DNA of 64,000 bases. Source: Ravibacter arvi. Lineage in GTDB: Bacteria; Bacteroidota; Bacteroidia; Cytophagales; Spirosomataceae. The stretch's first letter is position 1; every line of letters begins with the position of its first letter. Location of the stretch: assembly GCF_039540405.1 (NCBI RefSeq), contig NZ_BAABEY010000021.1, forward strand, positions 51,106 through 115,105. Reading direction: 5' to 3'. The translations under genes and the position numbers were made by a program. This document shows, piece by piece, positions 17,481 through 26,547 of this stretch. The notes under the pieces were generated by a model that saw nothing but the letters and a program-made list of their open reading frames with translations, searched no databases and was not told where the DNA came from.

Positions 17481-18353
17481 TTAGGTGTTCACCACAACGC
17501 CACCATTGGGATGCAGCGTTTGTCCTGTAAAATAAGCTCCGTCCCCGGAAGCAAGAAAAAGGAAGGCAGTAGCCACTTCCATCGGCTGGCCGGCGCGCCC
17601 CATGGGAACATCCGTTCCGAATTCCGCTACCTCAGCCGGATCAAAACTTGCGGGTATTAGGGGCGTCCAGATGGGCCCGGGGGCAACGGCATTCACCCTG
17701 ATTCCCTTTTCGGCGAGCGAGGAAGACAAAGAACGGGTAAATGAAATCAGCGCGCCTTTCGTAGCCGAGTAGTCAATCAGGCGGTCGCTCCCGCGAAATG
17801 CCGTTATCGACGACGTGTTGATAATATTAGCGCCCGGCTTCATATGCGGCAAGGCGGCGCGTGTAAGATAAAACGGTGCGAAAAAATTAACGCTAAACGT
17901 CAGTTTCAGTTGTTCGCTTGTAATGTCCGTTATCGATGCCTGGGGAAACTGAACGGCTGCGTTGTTCACCAGAATATCGATCTTTCCGAATTTCTCGAGC
18001 GTTTTATCCACGATTTCGGTGCTGAAAGCCTCCCGCGTAAGATCGCCGGAAATTAACAGGACATCGCTTCCACGTGCGCGGATTTCTTTTTCAGTTTGCT
18101 CCGCATCGGCGTGCTCGTCGTAGTAAACGATTACCAGCTTTGCCCCTTCCTCTGCAAATAACAGGGCCACCGCCTTGCCTATCCCGCTGTCACCGCCGGT
18201 TATAATCGCGACTTTTTCGTGCAGCTTTTTGCCCTGGGGATAAGAGCGGGGCTCGGTATCGGGAGTAGGCACCATTTCCGAGGTGATACCCGGCTGCCTG
18301 GCCTGACTTTGAGGGGGAAATGCTTCCGGAGTTTTTTCCTTCGATTTTTTCAT
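17481..18353 (-). CDS. SDR-family NAD(P)-dependent oxidoreductase (YghA/YhdF-like)
   Basis: This 290-residue short-chain dehydrogenase has the nucleotide-binding motif TGGDSGIGKAVA (about residue 52), NNAAVQ, the catalytic Ser in INTSSITAF and YSATKGAL with catalytic Tyr and Lys. The extended N-terminus with PGITSEMVPTPDTEP and the motif PNGG near the end are typical of the stress-associated subgroup related to YghA and YhdF. It is 10 bases upstream of ku on the same strand. Proteins of this subgroup are frequently found with general-stress genes, so co-regulation with NHEJ is a fair inference; the substrate is unknown. The 286 bases between this gene and the next show no supported gene. Confidence 0.9.
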   Translation of the reverse strand: MKKSKEKTPEAFPPQSQARQPGITSEMVPTPDTEPRSYPQGKKLHEKVAIITGGDSGIGKAVALLFAEEGAKLVIVYYDEHADAEQTEKEIRARGSDVLLISGDLTREAFSTEIVDKTLEKFGKIDILVNNAAVQFPQASITDITSEQLKLTFSVNFFAPFYLTRAALPHMKPGANIINTSSITAFRGSDRLIDYSATKGALISFTRSLSSSLAEKGIRVNAVAPGPIWTPLIPASFDPAEVAEFGTDVPMGRAGQPMEVATAFLFLASGDGAYFTGQTLHPNGGVVVNT

Positions 18354-18639
18354 AACGTATTCTATTTAACGATTGTGTGTTCTAACCGGTTACGGTCGGC
18401 AGCAGTACCTTCCGCAACTTCGCGAGGCTGCAATTTCCGTGCTAGGAAGCTTAATAACTTCCGGCGGCAGTTACTATGGCCATTGCAGGCCCCACTTGCA
18501 TAATAACGCCCCGTTTGCAGGCCTATTGCCTGGCGATGAAGTGAGTAAGTACGAGACCGCCCGGATTCATCCTGAGAAATACCTGCCCTAAAAGTCCACA
18601 ATACGTTCCCTGTGACCGTCGCCCGGCGGCCGTCTGCGG

Positions 18640-21371
18640 TTACCCGACTTTTATCACATACTTCCCCGAACCCAGGTCGAATGTAGCAAGTCCGTCGGCA
18701 GACACTGTGTGGTCAATCTCTTTTCCATTTACCGTTATTTTTGAGGAAGTGCGCAACGGCAGGTACACCGACGCTTTGCTGTTTGCCGGAATTTCAACCT
18801 TCAGGGTAAACCCGTCAGCCGATTTTACCCAGTTGCTCCGGATCCATCCGTACGGGGAATGAAAACTTCCATCGGCGCTTGTCAGATCTCCAGCCACCTG
18901 GGGGCGAATCCGGATATGCCTGAAAGCTACCGAGTTTTCCATCTGGCCAATCCCCAGGATACCGCCGTGGAACCATTCCAGGATATGGCCCATGGCAAGC
19001 TGGTTTTGAGACAGTTTCCCGTCCCAGGTTTCAACGAGCGCCGTAGCCCCTTTTTTCAGGAGGTAGCCATAACCGGTACGTCGTCGCGGTGGGTCATGTC
19101 AAAAAGTGTCTCCGGGTGCCCGTTTTCATACAAAGCCCTCACCAGGAACTTGTGGCCTACGTCTCCGGCGGTCAGGCGGTTTGAATCCAATGTCTGAATA
19201 TTCCTCACCAGGTTCTGCAACACCCCTTCCCTGAATTGGTCATCGACGATCCCCATACTCAAAGGCATGGCCATGGCCGTCTGGCTTCCTGTGGCATAAA
19301 TTTTCGTTTCGGGATGAAAGAATTTCTTATTGAAGGCCCTCCTGATCCTCTCCGCCCGGTCGGCATACTTCCGGGCGTCTTCGTTTCTACCGGTCAGGGC
19401 CGCCATTTTGCTTAAAGCGTCTGTGCAATGGAAATAATAGGCGGTTGCGGTGAGCCCTTTGGGCGTTACATTTCCCAGGTCCAGCCAGTCTCCCAGGCCG
19501 TAATTGAGCAAATCCGATTCGGCGCGGCTACCAAGAAAGTCCGCATAGCGCGTCATCATGTCGTAGGTTTTGCCGATCATGGCCGTATCGCCATAGTTTT
19601 CATACAGGAACCAGGTATCGAGAATCGCAGTGGATCCCCACTCGGGTGAATCGACGAACGGACCGCTGAATTTGATGTATTCCGGCGCAATATCGGGCAC
19701 CAGCCCGTTATCGTGCTGTGCATCTTTCATATTCTGAATCAGGCTCCGGTACAGGTTGTATACGTCGTAATTGTAATGAATGGCAGTCCGCATGAAATTC
19801 TGTTCCCCCTGCCAGCTCAGCTTTTCGCGCTGAGGATTGTCCGTAATATAGCTTTGAAGATTGCTCTTTACCGCCCAGTCGATCATCGACCAGATCCTGT
19901 TGAAAAGATTGTTGGAACAGGAAAAGGCCCCGTTCGACGGCGCTGCGTTCCGGTTATGAAGTAATTCCAGGCTCAAAATCTCCGGCATGCCCGCGCCCTC
20001 CACAGCTTCCAGTTTTAAATACCGGACGGCGAAATACGTAAACCTGGGCTGCCAGGTTTCTTCTCCATTCCCCCTCAGGGTATAGGTATAATAGTGCGGT
20101 GCGACCTCGTCCGCCTGGTTAACATCGCCATCGGGCCCCACCAACTCGGCCGGGGTAATCCTGATCACCTGCCCGGCTTTGCCTTTCACCTTTATCCTGG
20201 GTACCCCTGAAATATTCTGACCGAAATCGTAAACCGTCGCGCCGTTTTTCAACACACTTTTTTTGAAACTGCTCAATGAATCCAGGAACAATACCGGATC
20301 ATCAATTTCCGGCAACAGCCTGCCGCCCGGCGGTTTGACCGCTAGCGCATGCGCCCAGCTTTTGTCGTTAAATCCCGCGCTGTTCCAGCCTTCCTGTTCA
20401 AGTCGCGCATCGTAATCCTCACCCCCGTAGATGGTATTGAAAACAATCGGTGAGCGTGCCTTTTTCCAGCTTTCGTCCGAAATCACATACTGCGTACTGC
20501 CGTCGGAAAACGTGATTTTCAACATCGCGATCATTTTTGGATTCCCGAAGGCGCCGGAACCCTTTACATACCGCTCCTGGGAAATATTGTAAAATCCGTT
20601 TCCAAGGACCACCCCGATGGCGTTGGCGCCGCGGCGAACCTGGCGGGTAACGTCGTAGGTATTGTACAGAACGGTCTTGTCGTAGCTCGTCCAGCCCGGC
20701 GCCAGGAACGATTTACCGACCCTCTGCCCGTTCAGGCTGGCCTCGTAGTGACCAAGGCCACTGATGAACAGCAGTGCATTTTTGACTTTCTTATTGACCG
20801 CAAATTCTTTCCGCAACAGCGGGGACACGGCATTAGGCATGATACGGCAGTCTCCGGGTTTCATGCGCATGTGAACAAACGGTACCACACGCATCGAATC
20901 GGGCAGCTCCTCCCAACCGATCCACCGGGCGTTCTCCCACTCCTTTTCCTGAAATATCCCCGTAGTGAAGTGTTGGTCCCGGCTCCAGTCAGTTGCCTTT
21001 TTGTTGTTGTCCCAAATTCTTACCTTCCAGAAAAAAGTTCGGGCGGGTGCAAGGATTTGACCTTTATAGCGGACCTGAATACTTTGACCGCTGTTCACCC
21101 TGCCGGTATTCAAAATATCATAAACACCTGCACCAAGCTTTTGCGGTGAAGAGGCTATTACCAGTTGATAACCTGACTGGGTCACTTCAAATGCAGAGGA
21201 TTCTATTTCCCAGGAAAAGAAAAGATCCCCGGTGTCTATGCCTGTGGGGTTAATCCTGTTGTCGCAAAGCGCGGCTCGGATAAATGTTTGCGATTTCCCG
21301 TCAAGCGCCGTCATCAGCAACAAAAGCAATACAAACAGGTCTTTTCTCAGTCTGTGCATCGGGTTCTTCAT
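18640..21371 (-). pseudogene. GH78 alpha-L-rhamnosidase with a single-base frameshift
   Basis: The frame from 21371 to 19056 encodes 771 residues: a signal peptide, N-terminal beta-sandwich domains (FFWKVRIWDNNK; GHYEASLNGQRVG) and the (alpha/alpha)6 catalytic barrel with DNPQREKLSWQGE and the PEWGSTAILDTWFLY region. It breaks after THRDDVPV. The missing C-terminus continues in another frame (GYGYLLKKGATALVETWDGK, then MGHILEWFHGG, ending at 18640). One extra G near 19074 would restore a protein of about 910 residues, usual for GH78, which removes terminal rhamnose from plant glycans. The break removes the end of the barrel and the C-terminal sandwich, so the product as read is probably inactive. 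It may be a recent mutation or a base-calling error. Confidence 0.85.
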
Positions 21372-21512
21372 CTTTCAAAAACAGGTAACGTAGGTAAAAG
21401 CCCGAACGGCGTTAATTTTCCTGTCGGGTGAATAAAATTGGCGGGAGAAAGGTTTTCCCTTAACCGCTTCTGTCGTTTAATACAATGTGTACCTTTCTAC
21501 CCGGTTTTTAAA

Positions 21513-21851
21513 GCCACGGATTCCATTGAAGCACGTTTGGTGCTTTGATTTAAATAAACAACGCTTAGGTTTTGACCTGGTTGAGGATCAGACATCCGGC
21601 AGATTGTGTTAAAGGGGTTCGACGGGCTCACCCGCCATCTGGATGGCAGCCTCCGGTAGGCAGCCTTCGACGAGCTCAGGCGCCATCCGGACGGCACCAG
21701 CCGGACGGCGCCATCCGGATGGTGCCTGAGCCTGTCGAAGGCTCATCTTTGGATACCCATTCAATAGAAGCCATGCGTTCCATTATCAGCCATCTGTAAC
21801 TTTGTTGTACAGAATTCACAAATAGGCTATTTTCATTCGTGAATTCGTTGC
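21513..21851 (-). mobile_element. MITE-like repeat element, copy C (reverse orientation)
   Basis: This is a reversed copy of the element at 13635-14026. Imperfect terminal repeats are GCCACGGATTC (21513-21523) and GAATTCGTTGC (21841-21851). The left and right modules are nearly identical to copy A, while the central palindromic units (CTTCGACGAGCTCAGG-type) differ in number and order. It occupies most of the 623-base gap between the rhamnosidase and the Ada-type gene; the remaining bases show no gene. Confidence 0.68.
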
Positions 21852-21994
21852 CGGGGTCACGCACCTAAGAAATACATGACTGGTTAGTCATGAAAATGAC
21901 CTTTTTCGCCTTGAATAAAATCAAGTTTACTTGAGTGGATTCACAGGCGCGCAGCCGGATTACGGTATATCACACCCGCCTTAACTCCACCAGG

Positions 21995-22288
21995 CTAAGG
22001 GCTTGACCGTCCTTCAGCTTTCCAGCTCCGGTATTTTTCCCTTAAACAATGTCCGCAGGGCCGGTACCCTCTTGCCAATGCCTCCGTCTCATCCTGAAAG
22101 AAAACCCGGTTTTCCGGTTTCATCCGTTTGCCGGCGGCACAGTGGAGCAGACCGTAGATCTTTCCTTTTTTATAGCCGCCAAGAGTAATTTGTCCTTTTC
22201 GGATCAAAGCGCGCACGGCCTTGCTCCTTTCATCTGCGTCCTGCCCGAGGTCTGTATGGTGTATGATGTCCTTACGATTTGGCGTCAT
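21995..22288 (-). CDS. Ada-type metal-binding domain protein
   Basis: The 97-residue protein matches the zinc-binding, methyl-accepting domain of Ada: HTDLGQDADERSKAVRALIR, then YGLLHCAAGKRMKPENRVFF and GYRPCGHCLREKY. The acceptor-type Cys in LLHC and the CGHC pair are present, while the second Cys of the classical CxxxC motif is Lys, as is common in stand-alone homologues. The start at 22288 lies 17 bases inside the end of the 2OG-oxygenase gene, so the two are translationally coupled. A role in alkylation sensing or repair is plausible but inferred; there is no AraC or methyltransferase domain. Confidence 0.82.
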   Translation of the reverse strand: MTPNRKDIIHHTDLGQDADERSKAVRALIRKGQITLGGYKKGKIYGLLHCAAGKRMKPENRVFFQDETEALARGYRPCGHCLREKYRSWKAEGRSSP

Positions 22289-22985
22289 GAAAAATAATGC
22301 CGAGTGTATGCCGCCCGCCGCTGTGTACCGTTGCCACACCATGTTTCATGACCACGCGGTAGTAACCCCTCGTCCCTTTTACCGGGCGGAAATTGGTAGT
22401 AAAAATCACCAGATCACCTCGGTCAGGCTTCAGCACGTTTGCTTTGGATTGTGCGTGGGGAATTTGTTCCGTTATTACAAACTCTCCCCCGGTATAGTCT
22501 TCGTCTGCCTGGTCGAGCATAAAAACCATCTGAATCGGGAAGTATACATCACCGTACAAGTCCTGGTGCAGGGTATTGTAACCGCCCGCCCCGTATTTGA
22601 GGATAAGAACCGTCGGTTTTTCCTGTCCATGCGCCGCGCAGAGTGCTTTCATCTCCGTATGGGTTGCCGGGAACTCCGTGTCGATACCCAGTTCCTGCAT
22701 CCACAAGTTCGCCACGGGTACAATTCGCGGATATAGCTGCTCGCGCAGGTCCGAAATGAGCTGCGGCAGGGGGTACCGGAAGTACTTGTATTCGCCTGAA
22801 CCGAAACGATAGCGCTCCATGTCAATCGTTTTCCGGTAGGTATCGTCCACCTCGTATCCGGCGATCAACGCATCGCATTCCTCTTTGTCGAGTACGTTTC
22901 GGACAACCACAAAGCCCTGATCATGCAGTTCCCTTGCGATGTTCCGCCAATTCCGTTCCGATAGCCTCTTATCAATGTTTTTCAT
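22272..22985 (-). CDS. 2OG-Fe(II) dioxygenase family protein
   Basis: The 237-residue protein has the double-stranded beta-helix ligands of 2-oxoglutarate/Fe(II) oxygenases: His140 and Asp142 in HQDLYGD, the distal His215 in KHGVATVH and the 2OG-binding Arg225 in GGRHTLG. The intervening segment FPIQMVFMLDQADEDYTGGE matches the prolyl-hydroxylase/AlkB-related group. It overlaps an Ada-type gene at its 3' end. The pairing suggests oxidative removal of alkyl damage in DNA or RNA, but the substrate has not been established from sequence. Confidence 0.85.
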   Translation of the reverse strand: MKNIDKRLSERNWRNIARELHDQGFVVVRNVLDKEECDALIAGYEVDDTYRKTIDMERYRFGSGEYKYFRYPLPQLISDLREQLYPRIVPVANLWMQELGIDTEFPATHTEMKALCAAHGQEKPTVLILKYGAGGYNTLHQDLYGDVYFPIQMVFMLDQADEDYTGGEFVITEQIPHAQSKANVLKPDRGDLVIFTTNFRPVKGTRGYYRVVMKHGVATVHSGGRHTLGIIFHDAKS

Positions 22986-23187
22986 GTCGGTAGCTTAATT
23001 CCCCGGCAATTTAGCGCACATTCGGGCCGTAGAAAATCCGAAAGCTGCGGTGTTTAATCCCGGTATTCAAAATACAGGGTGGTATCCTGGAAAAAATCCG
23101 GCACCCGGGCGTAAAATGTGAAGGAGATTATTTTTTAACTGTAAAAAACAAATCCTACTTTTAGCGCAAATAACCTGCTTCTGCACC

Positions 23188-24738
23188 ATGTACGCATTCC
23201 TTCGCACGCCATTATCCGGAAAGCGCCTTTCCATCTTGAAAATCATCCTGTTGTCGCCGGTATTTCTGTTCAGCGTGCTCGCAGCGTGTGGTTGGGGCGA
23301 AAAGGAAAAATCACGCCCCAATTTTCTCATTATCATGTCCGATAACCAGTCGTGGAACCATTTGGGCGCCTACGGGGACCCTGTTGTTAGGACCCCTCAT
23401 ATTGATGAAGTCGCGCAAAGCGGCGTCAGGTTTACACATGCGTTCTGTTCTTCACCTTCGTGTACCCCCGCCCGGGCAGCGCTATTGACCGGACAGGAAA
23501 TATACCGACTCGGGGAAGGCGCCAATCTCTGGGGAACATTGCCCCTGGAATTCAAGACCTATCCCGACCTGCTGGAAGAGGCCGGTTACCGCGTAGGCTA
23601 TGAAGGAAAAGGCTGGGGACCGGGCAATGTAGAAGCATCGGGCCGCAAGCGGAACCCTGGCGGCGATTTCTATAAAAGTTTTGCTTCGTTCCTGGCCGGC
23701 AATAAAACGGAAGGCAAAAAACCCTGGACCTACTGGTTCAGCAGCAAACACCCGCACCGGCCTTACCAGGTCGGCTCAGGGACACGCGCGGGCATCGATT
23801 CCTCCGCTATCAGGGTTCCTTCCTATTTACCGGACGTAGCGGCGACCAAAGGAGATATCGGCGATTATTACGCCGCCATCCAGTACTTCGACCAGGAAAC
23901 CGGGCGCCTGCTGGAAGAGTTGAAAAAAAGCGGCGAGTTTGAGAATACCGTTATCATTATCTGCAGCGACAACGGCTGGCAGATGCCGCGGGGATTGGCC
24001 AATCTCTACGACTTCGGAACGCGGGTCCCACTCATTATTTCCTGGGCCGGGCTGGTCCGCTCAGGACGTACCGTGGAGGATATCATCAGCCTGAACGACG
24101 TCGCTCCTACCCTGCTGGAGCTGGCCGGCGTTCCCGTTCCTGTTTCCTATACTGCCCGGAGCCTGGTACCGTTGCTGAGTGCCCCGCAGAGCGGGCGACT
24201 TGACAAAACACGGAATTTTACGGTAATGGCCCGTGAACGCCATGCGTTTGTCCGGCAGCACGGACTGGGTTATCCCGGAAGGGCGATCCGTACCCACGAT
24301 TTTCTTTTTATCCGGAATATGGAACCCGACCGCTGGCCGGCAGGTGACCCGCCCCTATTCGGCGATGTAGACGCTCACATGCTGCATTACGCCGCGCCGA
24401 CGAAACTGTATATGCTGGAACACCGGGACGATCCGAAAGTGGCGCCGCTGTTCCATATGGCCTTTGACAAACGCCCTGCAGAGGAGCTGTACGACCTGCG
24501 GAACGATCCCGACCAAACGGTCAACCTGGCGCAGGACAGCCGGTACCGCAAAACAAAGAACTCGCTTAACCGGCAGCTTACGGCCTACCTGAAAAAGACA
24601 AATGACCCGCGTATGACCGGGGAAGACCTAATCTGGGACAAGGCTACCTATTATGAACCGCGCGATTTTACGCCCCGCCCTTCCGAACAGGCCCGGAAAG
24701 CGCTTCATTTAAAGGAAGTTTATGATTACCGCAAATAG
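23188..24738 (+). CDS. Arylsulfatase-family lipoprotein (Cys-type sulfatase)
   Basis: The 516-residue protein carries a lipoprotein signal (FLFSVLAAC) and the sulfatase fold. Residues RPNFLIIMSDNQSWNH supply the first metal ligands, and CTPARAALLTG (Cys at about 92) is the Cys-x-Pro-x-Arg motif, whose Cys is converted to formylglycine by a maturase not present here. VIIICSDNGWQMPRG provides the second metal site. It probably cleaves sulfate esters from glycans or small aromatics in the periplasm or at the cell surface. It stands alone, convergent with a Kazal-type gene, and no partner glycosidase is adjacent. Confidence 0.92.
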   Translation: MYAFLRTPLSGKRLSILKIILLSPVFLFSVLAACGWGEKEKSRPNFLIIMSDNQSWNHLGAYGDPVVRTPHIDEVAQSGVRFTHAFCSSPSCTPARAALLTGQEIYRLGEGANLWGTLPLEFKTYPDLLEEAGYRVGYEGKGWGPGNVEASGRKRNPGGDFYKSFASFLAGNKTEGKKPWTYWFSSKHPHRPYQVGSGTRAGIDSSAIRVPSYLPDVAATKGDIGDYYAAIQYFDQETGRLLEELKKSGEFENTVIIICSDNGWQMPRGLANLYDFGTRVPLIISWAGLVRSGRTVEDIISLNDVAPTLLELAGVPVPVSYTARSLVPLLSAPQSGRLDKTRNFTVMARERHAFVRQHGLGYPGRAIRTHDFLFIRNMEPDRWPAGDPPLFGDVDAHMLHYAAPTKLYMLEHRDDPKVAPLFHMAFDKRPAEELYDLRNDPDQTVNLAQDSRYRKTKNSLNRQLTAYLKKTNDPRMTGEDLIWDKATYYEPRDFTPRPSEQARKALHLKEVYDYRK

Positions 24739-24753
24739 CCAGGGAAGAGCAGC

Positions 24754-25002
24754 TCACCTGGAATCGCCGCATGCTCCCTGCCGATAGGAAGCAATTCCAT
24801 GAGCGAGCGCTTCGCAGTCATTGCTATACGTTTTACCATTACATCCGCAAACCGGTTCATAAACCGCGTAGCAGCCGCTGTCATTCCTGGGCTGCTCCTT
24901 GCAGTCGGGGTCAACGGAGTTGCCTCGTTGGCAAGCCGTAAGTACGGTCACAAAAGCGGCCGACACCGCCAGAAAGCTGTATATGAATCTTGAAACGGTC
25001 AT
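24754..25002 (-). CDS. Kazal-type serine protease inhibitor domain lipoprotein
   Basis: This small protein of about 82 residues starts at the second Met (25002), which opens a lipoprotein signal (MTVSRFIYSFLA, lipobox VLTAC). The mature part shows the six-Cys Kazal fold: PDC..SGCYAVYEPVCGCNGK, TYSNDCEALAHGI and QGAC. Known Kazal domains inhibit trypsin- or subtilisin-like proteases by a canonical loop. As a surface or periplasmic lipoprotein it could protect against own or foreign proteases. It is convergent with the sulfatase gene, 15 bases apart. Confidence 0.85.
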   Translation of the reverse strand: MTVSRFIYSFLAVSAAFVTVLTACQRGNSVDPDCKEQPRNDSGCYAVYEPVCGCNGKTYSNDCEALAHGIASYRQGACGDSR

Positions 25003-25102
25003 AAGCGTGTGATCGGATTGCTGCATTCAGCAAAATAGCCGGATGGTTAAGGTAGGAAAAAAAAGACGCATATCAAATTTCAGACTTCTTTTGCAATAAA
25101 CA

Positions 25103-25695
25103 AGGAGATCCTTCAGTTCCACTGCGTTCCATTCAGGATGACCATCCGGCAGATGCGCTACCATTGACAACAACAGGTTTGGCGCCGCTCCAACCGGACG
25201 GTCATCCCGACCGCAGTGGAGGGATCTCCCGCTCCCGGTACCCAATCCCTTTCAGAGGACTTTTTATAACAACAGGAGATCCTTCGACTCCGCTGCGCTC
25301 CGCTTCAGGATGACCATCCGGCAGATGCGCTACCATTGGCAACAACAGGTTTGAAGGCGCTCCCACCGGAGGGTCATCCCGACCGTAGCGGAGGGATCTC
25401 CCGCTCCCTGCACCCAATCCCTTTCAGAAGACTTTTTTCTACCAACAGGAGATCCTTCAGTTCCACTGCGTTCCATTCAGGATGACCATCCGGCAGATGC
25501 GCTACCATTGACAACAACAGGTTTGAAGCCGCTCCAACCGGAGGGTCATCCCGACCGCAGTGGAGGGATCTCGCGGTCCCTGCACCCAATCCCTTTCAGA
25601 GGGCTTTTTTCTTGCAACAGGAGATCCTTCGACTCCGCTGCGCTCCGCTTCAGGATGACCGTCCGGGTGGTAGCCTCCGGCTACCATTGACTTCT
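25103..25695. repeat. 172-bp tandem repeat array (about 3.5 units), each unit an inverted pair
   Basis: Units begin with GGAGATCCTTC at 25103, 25275, 25448 and 25620, a spacing of 172-173 bases. Each contains GAGATCC..CACTGCG..GATGACC followed, after about 60 bases, by the complementary GGTCATCCCGACCGCAGTGG..GGATCTC, so every unit can form a long stem. Units alternate slightly in sequence (CAGTTCCACTGCG or CGACTCCGCTGCG). A matching array lies at 63553-63951. The following 300 bases (25696-25997) hold only a short repeat tail at 25738-25764, like that at 14046-14072, and no supported gene. Confidence 0.85.
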
Positions 25696-25997
25696 ATTGA
25701 CAACATCTATTTGTCATCTCTACCCCAAGGGGTTTTCGCAAAAAACTTCTTTCCTGGAACGACCCGCCGCACATTAGAAAAAAAGCAAGGTTGGTTAGAA
25801 AATCCTCCCGGTTCATTGGATACCGCTTGAACGGTAAAACACCGCGTCGCTACTTTGCAGCCGTTATCTGTGTCCAAAAAACCCACTGCCGAAATAAACG
25901 CTTTAAAATTCAAAGCCTCCGGACCCGGAAAGGGCGAAGCCCATATCACTATTCTACAACACCAGCTATCTGCAATTTTTAAAGACCACCTTTATTT

Positions 25998-26510
25998 ATG
26001 AGCGTATCTAAATTAACTACACTCGGACACCTTTTCTTACTTTTTATTGCCATTTCGGTGACCTCCTGCGACAAGATGATCGAAAAAAAGACCGACCAGG
26101 CTGATCGCGTGGACCTGACGGTCGACATCGACGGCAAGAAAACGGAAATGACTTCGGCCGGGTTCAGGTATTTCCCGGAAGCGAATGGAAAAAGAGAAAT
26201 GGAAATGCCTTACCTGAAAGCGGCTTCAGTCCTTACAGCAGATGCACTGACGATTACTATCCCCGACTTCCAGCCCGGAAAATCCACCTACACCGTGCAG
26301 AAAGGAGAAGTACTGGTGACCTACAAAACGGAGGCTGAAATCTCGGGGAGCAACATACCGGAGTGGATCTCCACTACAGGAACCCTCGAAGTCACCAGCT
26401 TCGACGGCGAAAACATTGCCGGTAAGCTCGACGTAACGCTGAAAACAAAGAGTTCCTCCAAAACCAAAGCGCTGAAAAACGGCGTATTTAAAGCGCAGAA
26501 GTTAATCTGA
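25998..26510 (+). CDS. Small lipoprotein of unknown function
   Basis: The 170-residue protein has a lipoprotein signal (LFIAISVTSCDK). The mature part is rich in beta-strand and ends in a lysine-rich stretch (LKTKSSSKTKALKNGVF). No known family is recognised. It precedes the large VWD-domain lipoprotein by 37 bases on the same strand and is probably co-transcribed, so the two may work at the same surface. Confidence 0.7.
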   Translation: MSVSKLTTLGHLFLLFIAISVTSCDKMIEKKTDQADRVDLTVDIDGKKTEMTSAGFRYFPEANGKREMEMPYLKAASVLTADALTITIPDFQPGKSTYTVQKGEVLVTYKTEAEISGSNIPEWISTTGTLEVTSFDGENIAGKLDVTLKTKSSSKTKALKNGVFKAQKLI

Positions 26511-26547
26511 CGCACCGATTTCCCTTAAGCGCCCCAAGACTACGCGA

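Noticed and set aside
18362..18601. A 79-codon frame upstream of the SDR gene
   Set aside because: No family match, no signal and no ribosome-binding or promoter evidence; likely noncoding.
23041..23187. A sulfatase promoter around TACTTTTA
   Set aside because: The box differs from TAnnTTTG at the last base and has no -33 partner, so it was not annotated.
25027..25690. Small proteins of about 71 residues encoded in the repeat units
   Set aside because: They recur only because the DNA repeats; they have no start signals or family features and run across the inverted halves.
25103..25695. The regularly spaced repeats as a CRISPR array
   Set aside because: The whole 172-base unit is repeated, including the parts that would be spacers, and no cas gene is present.
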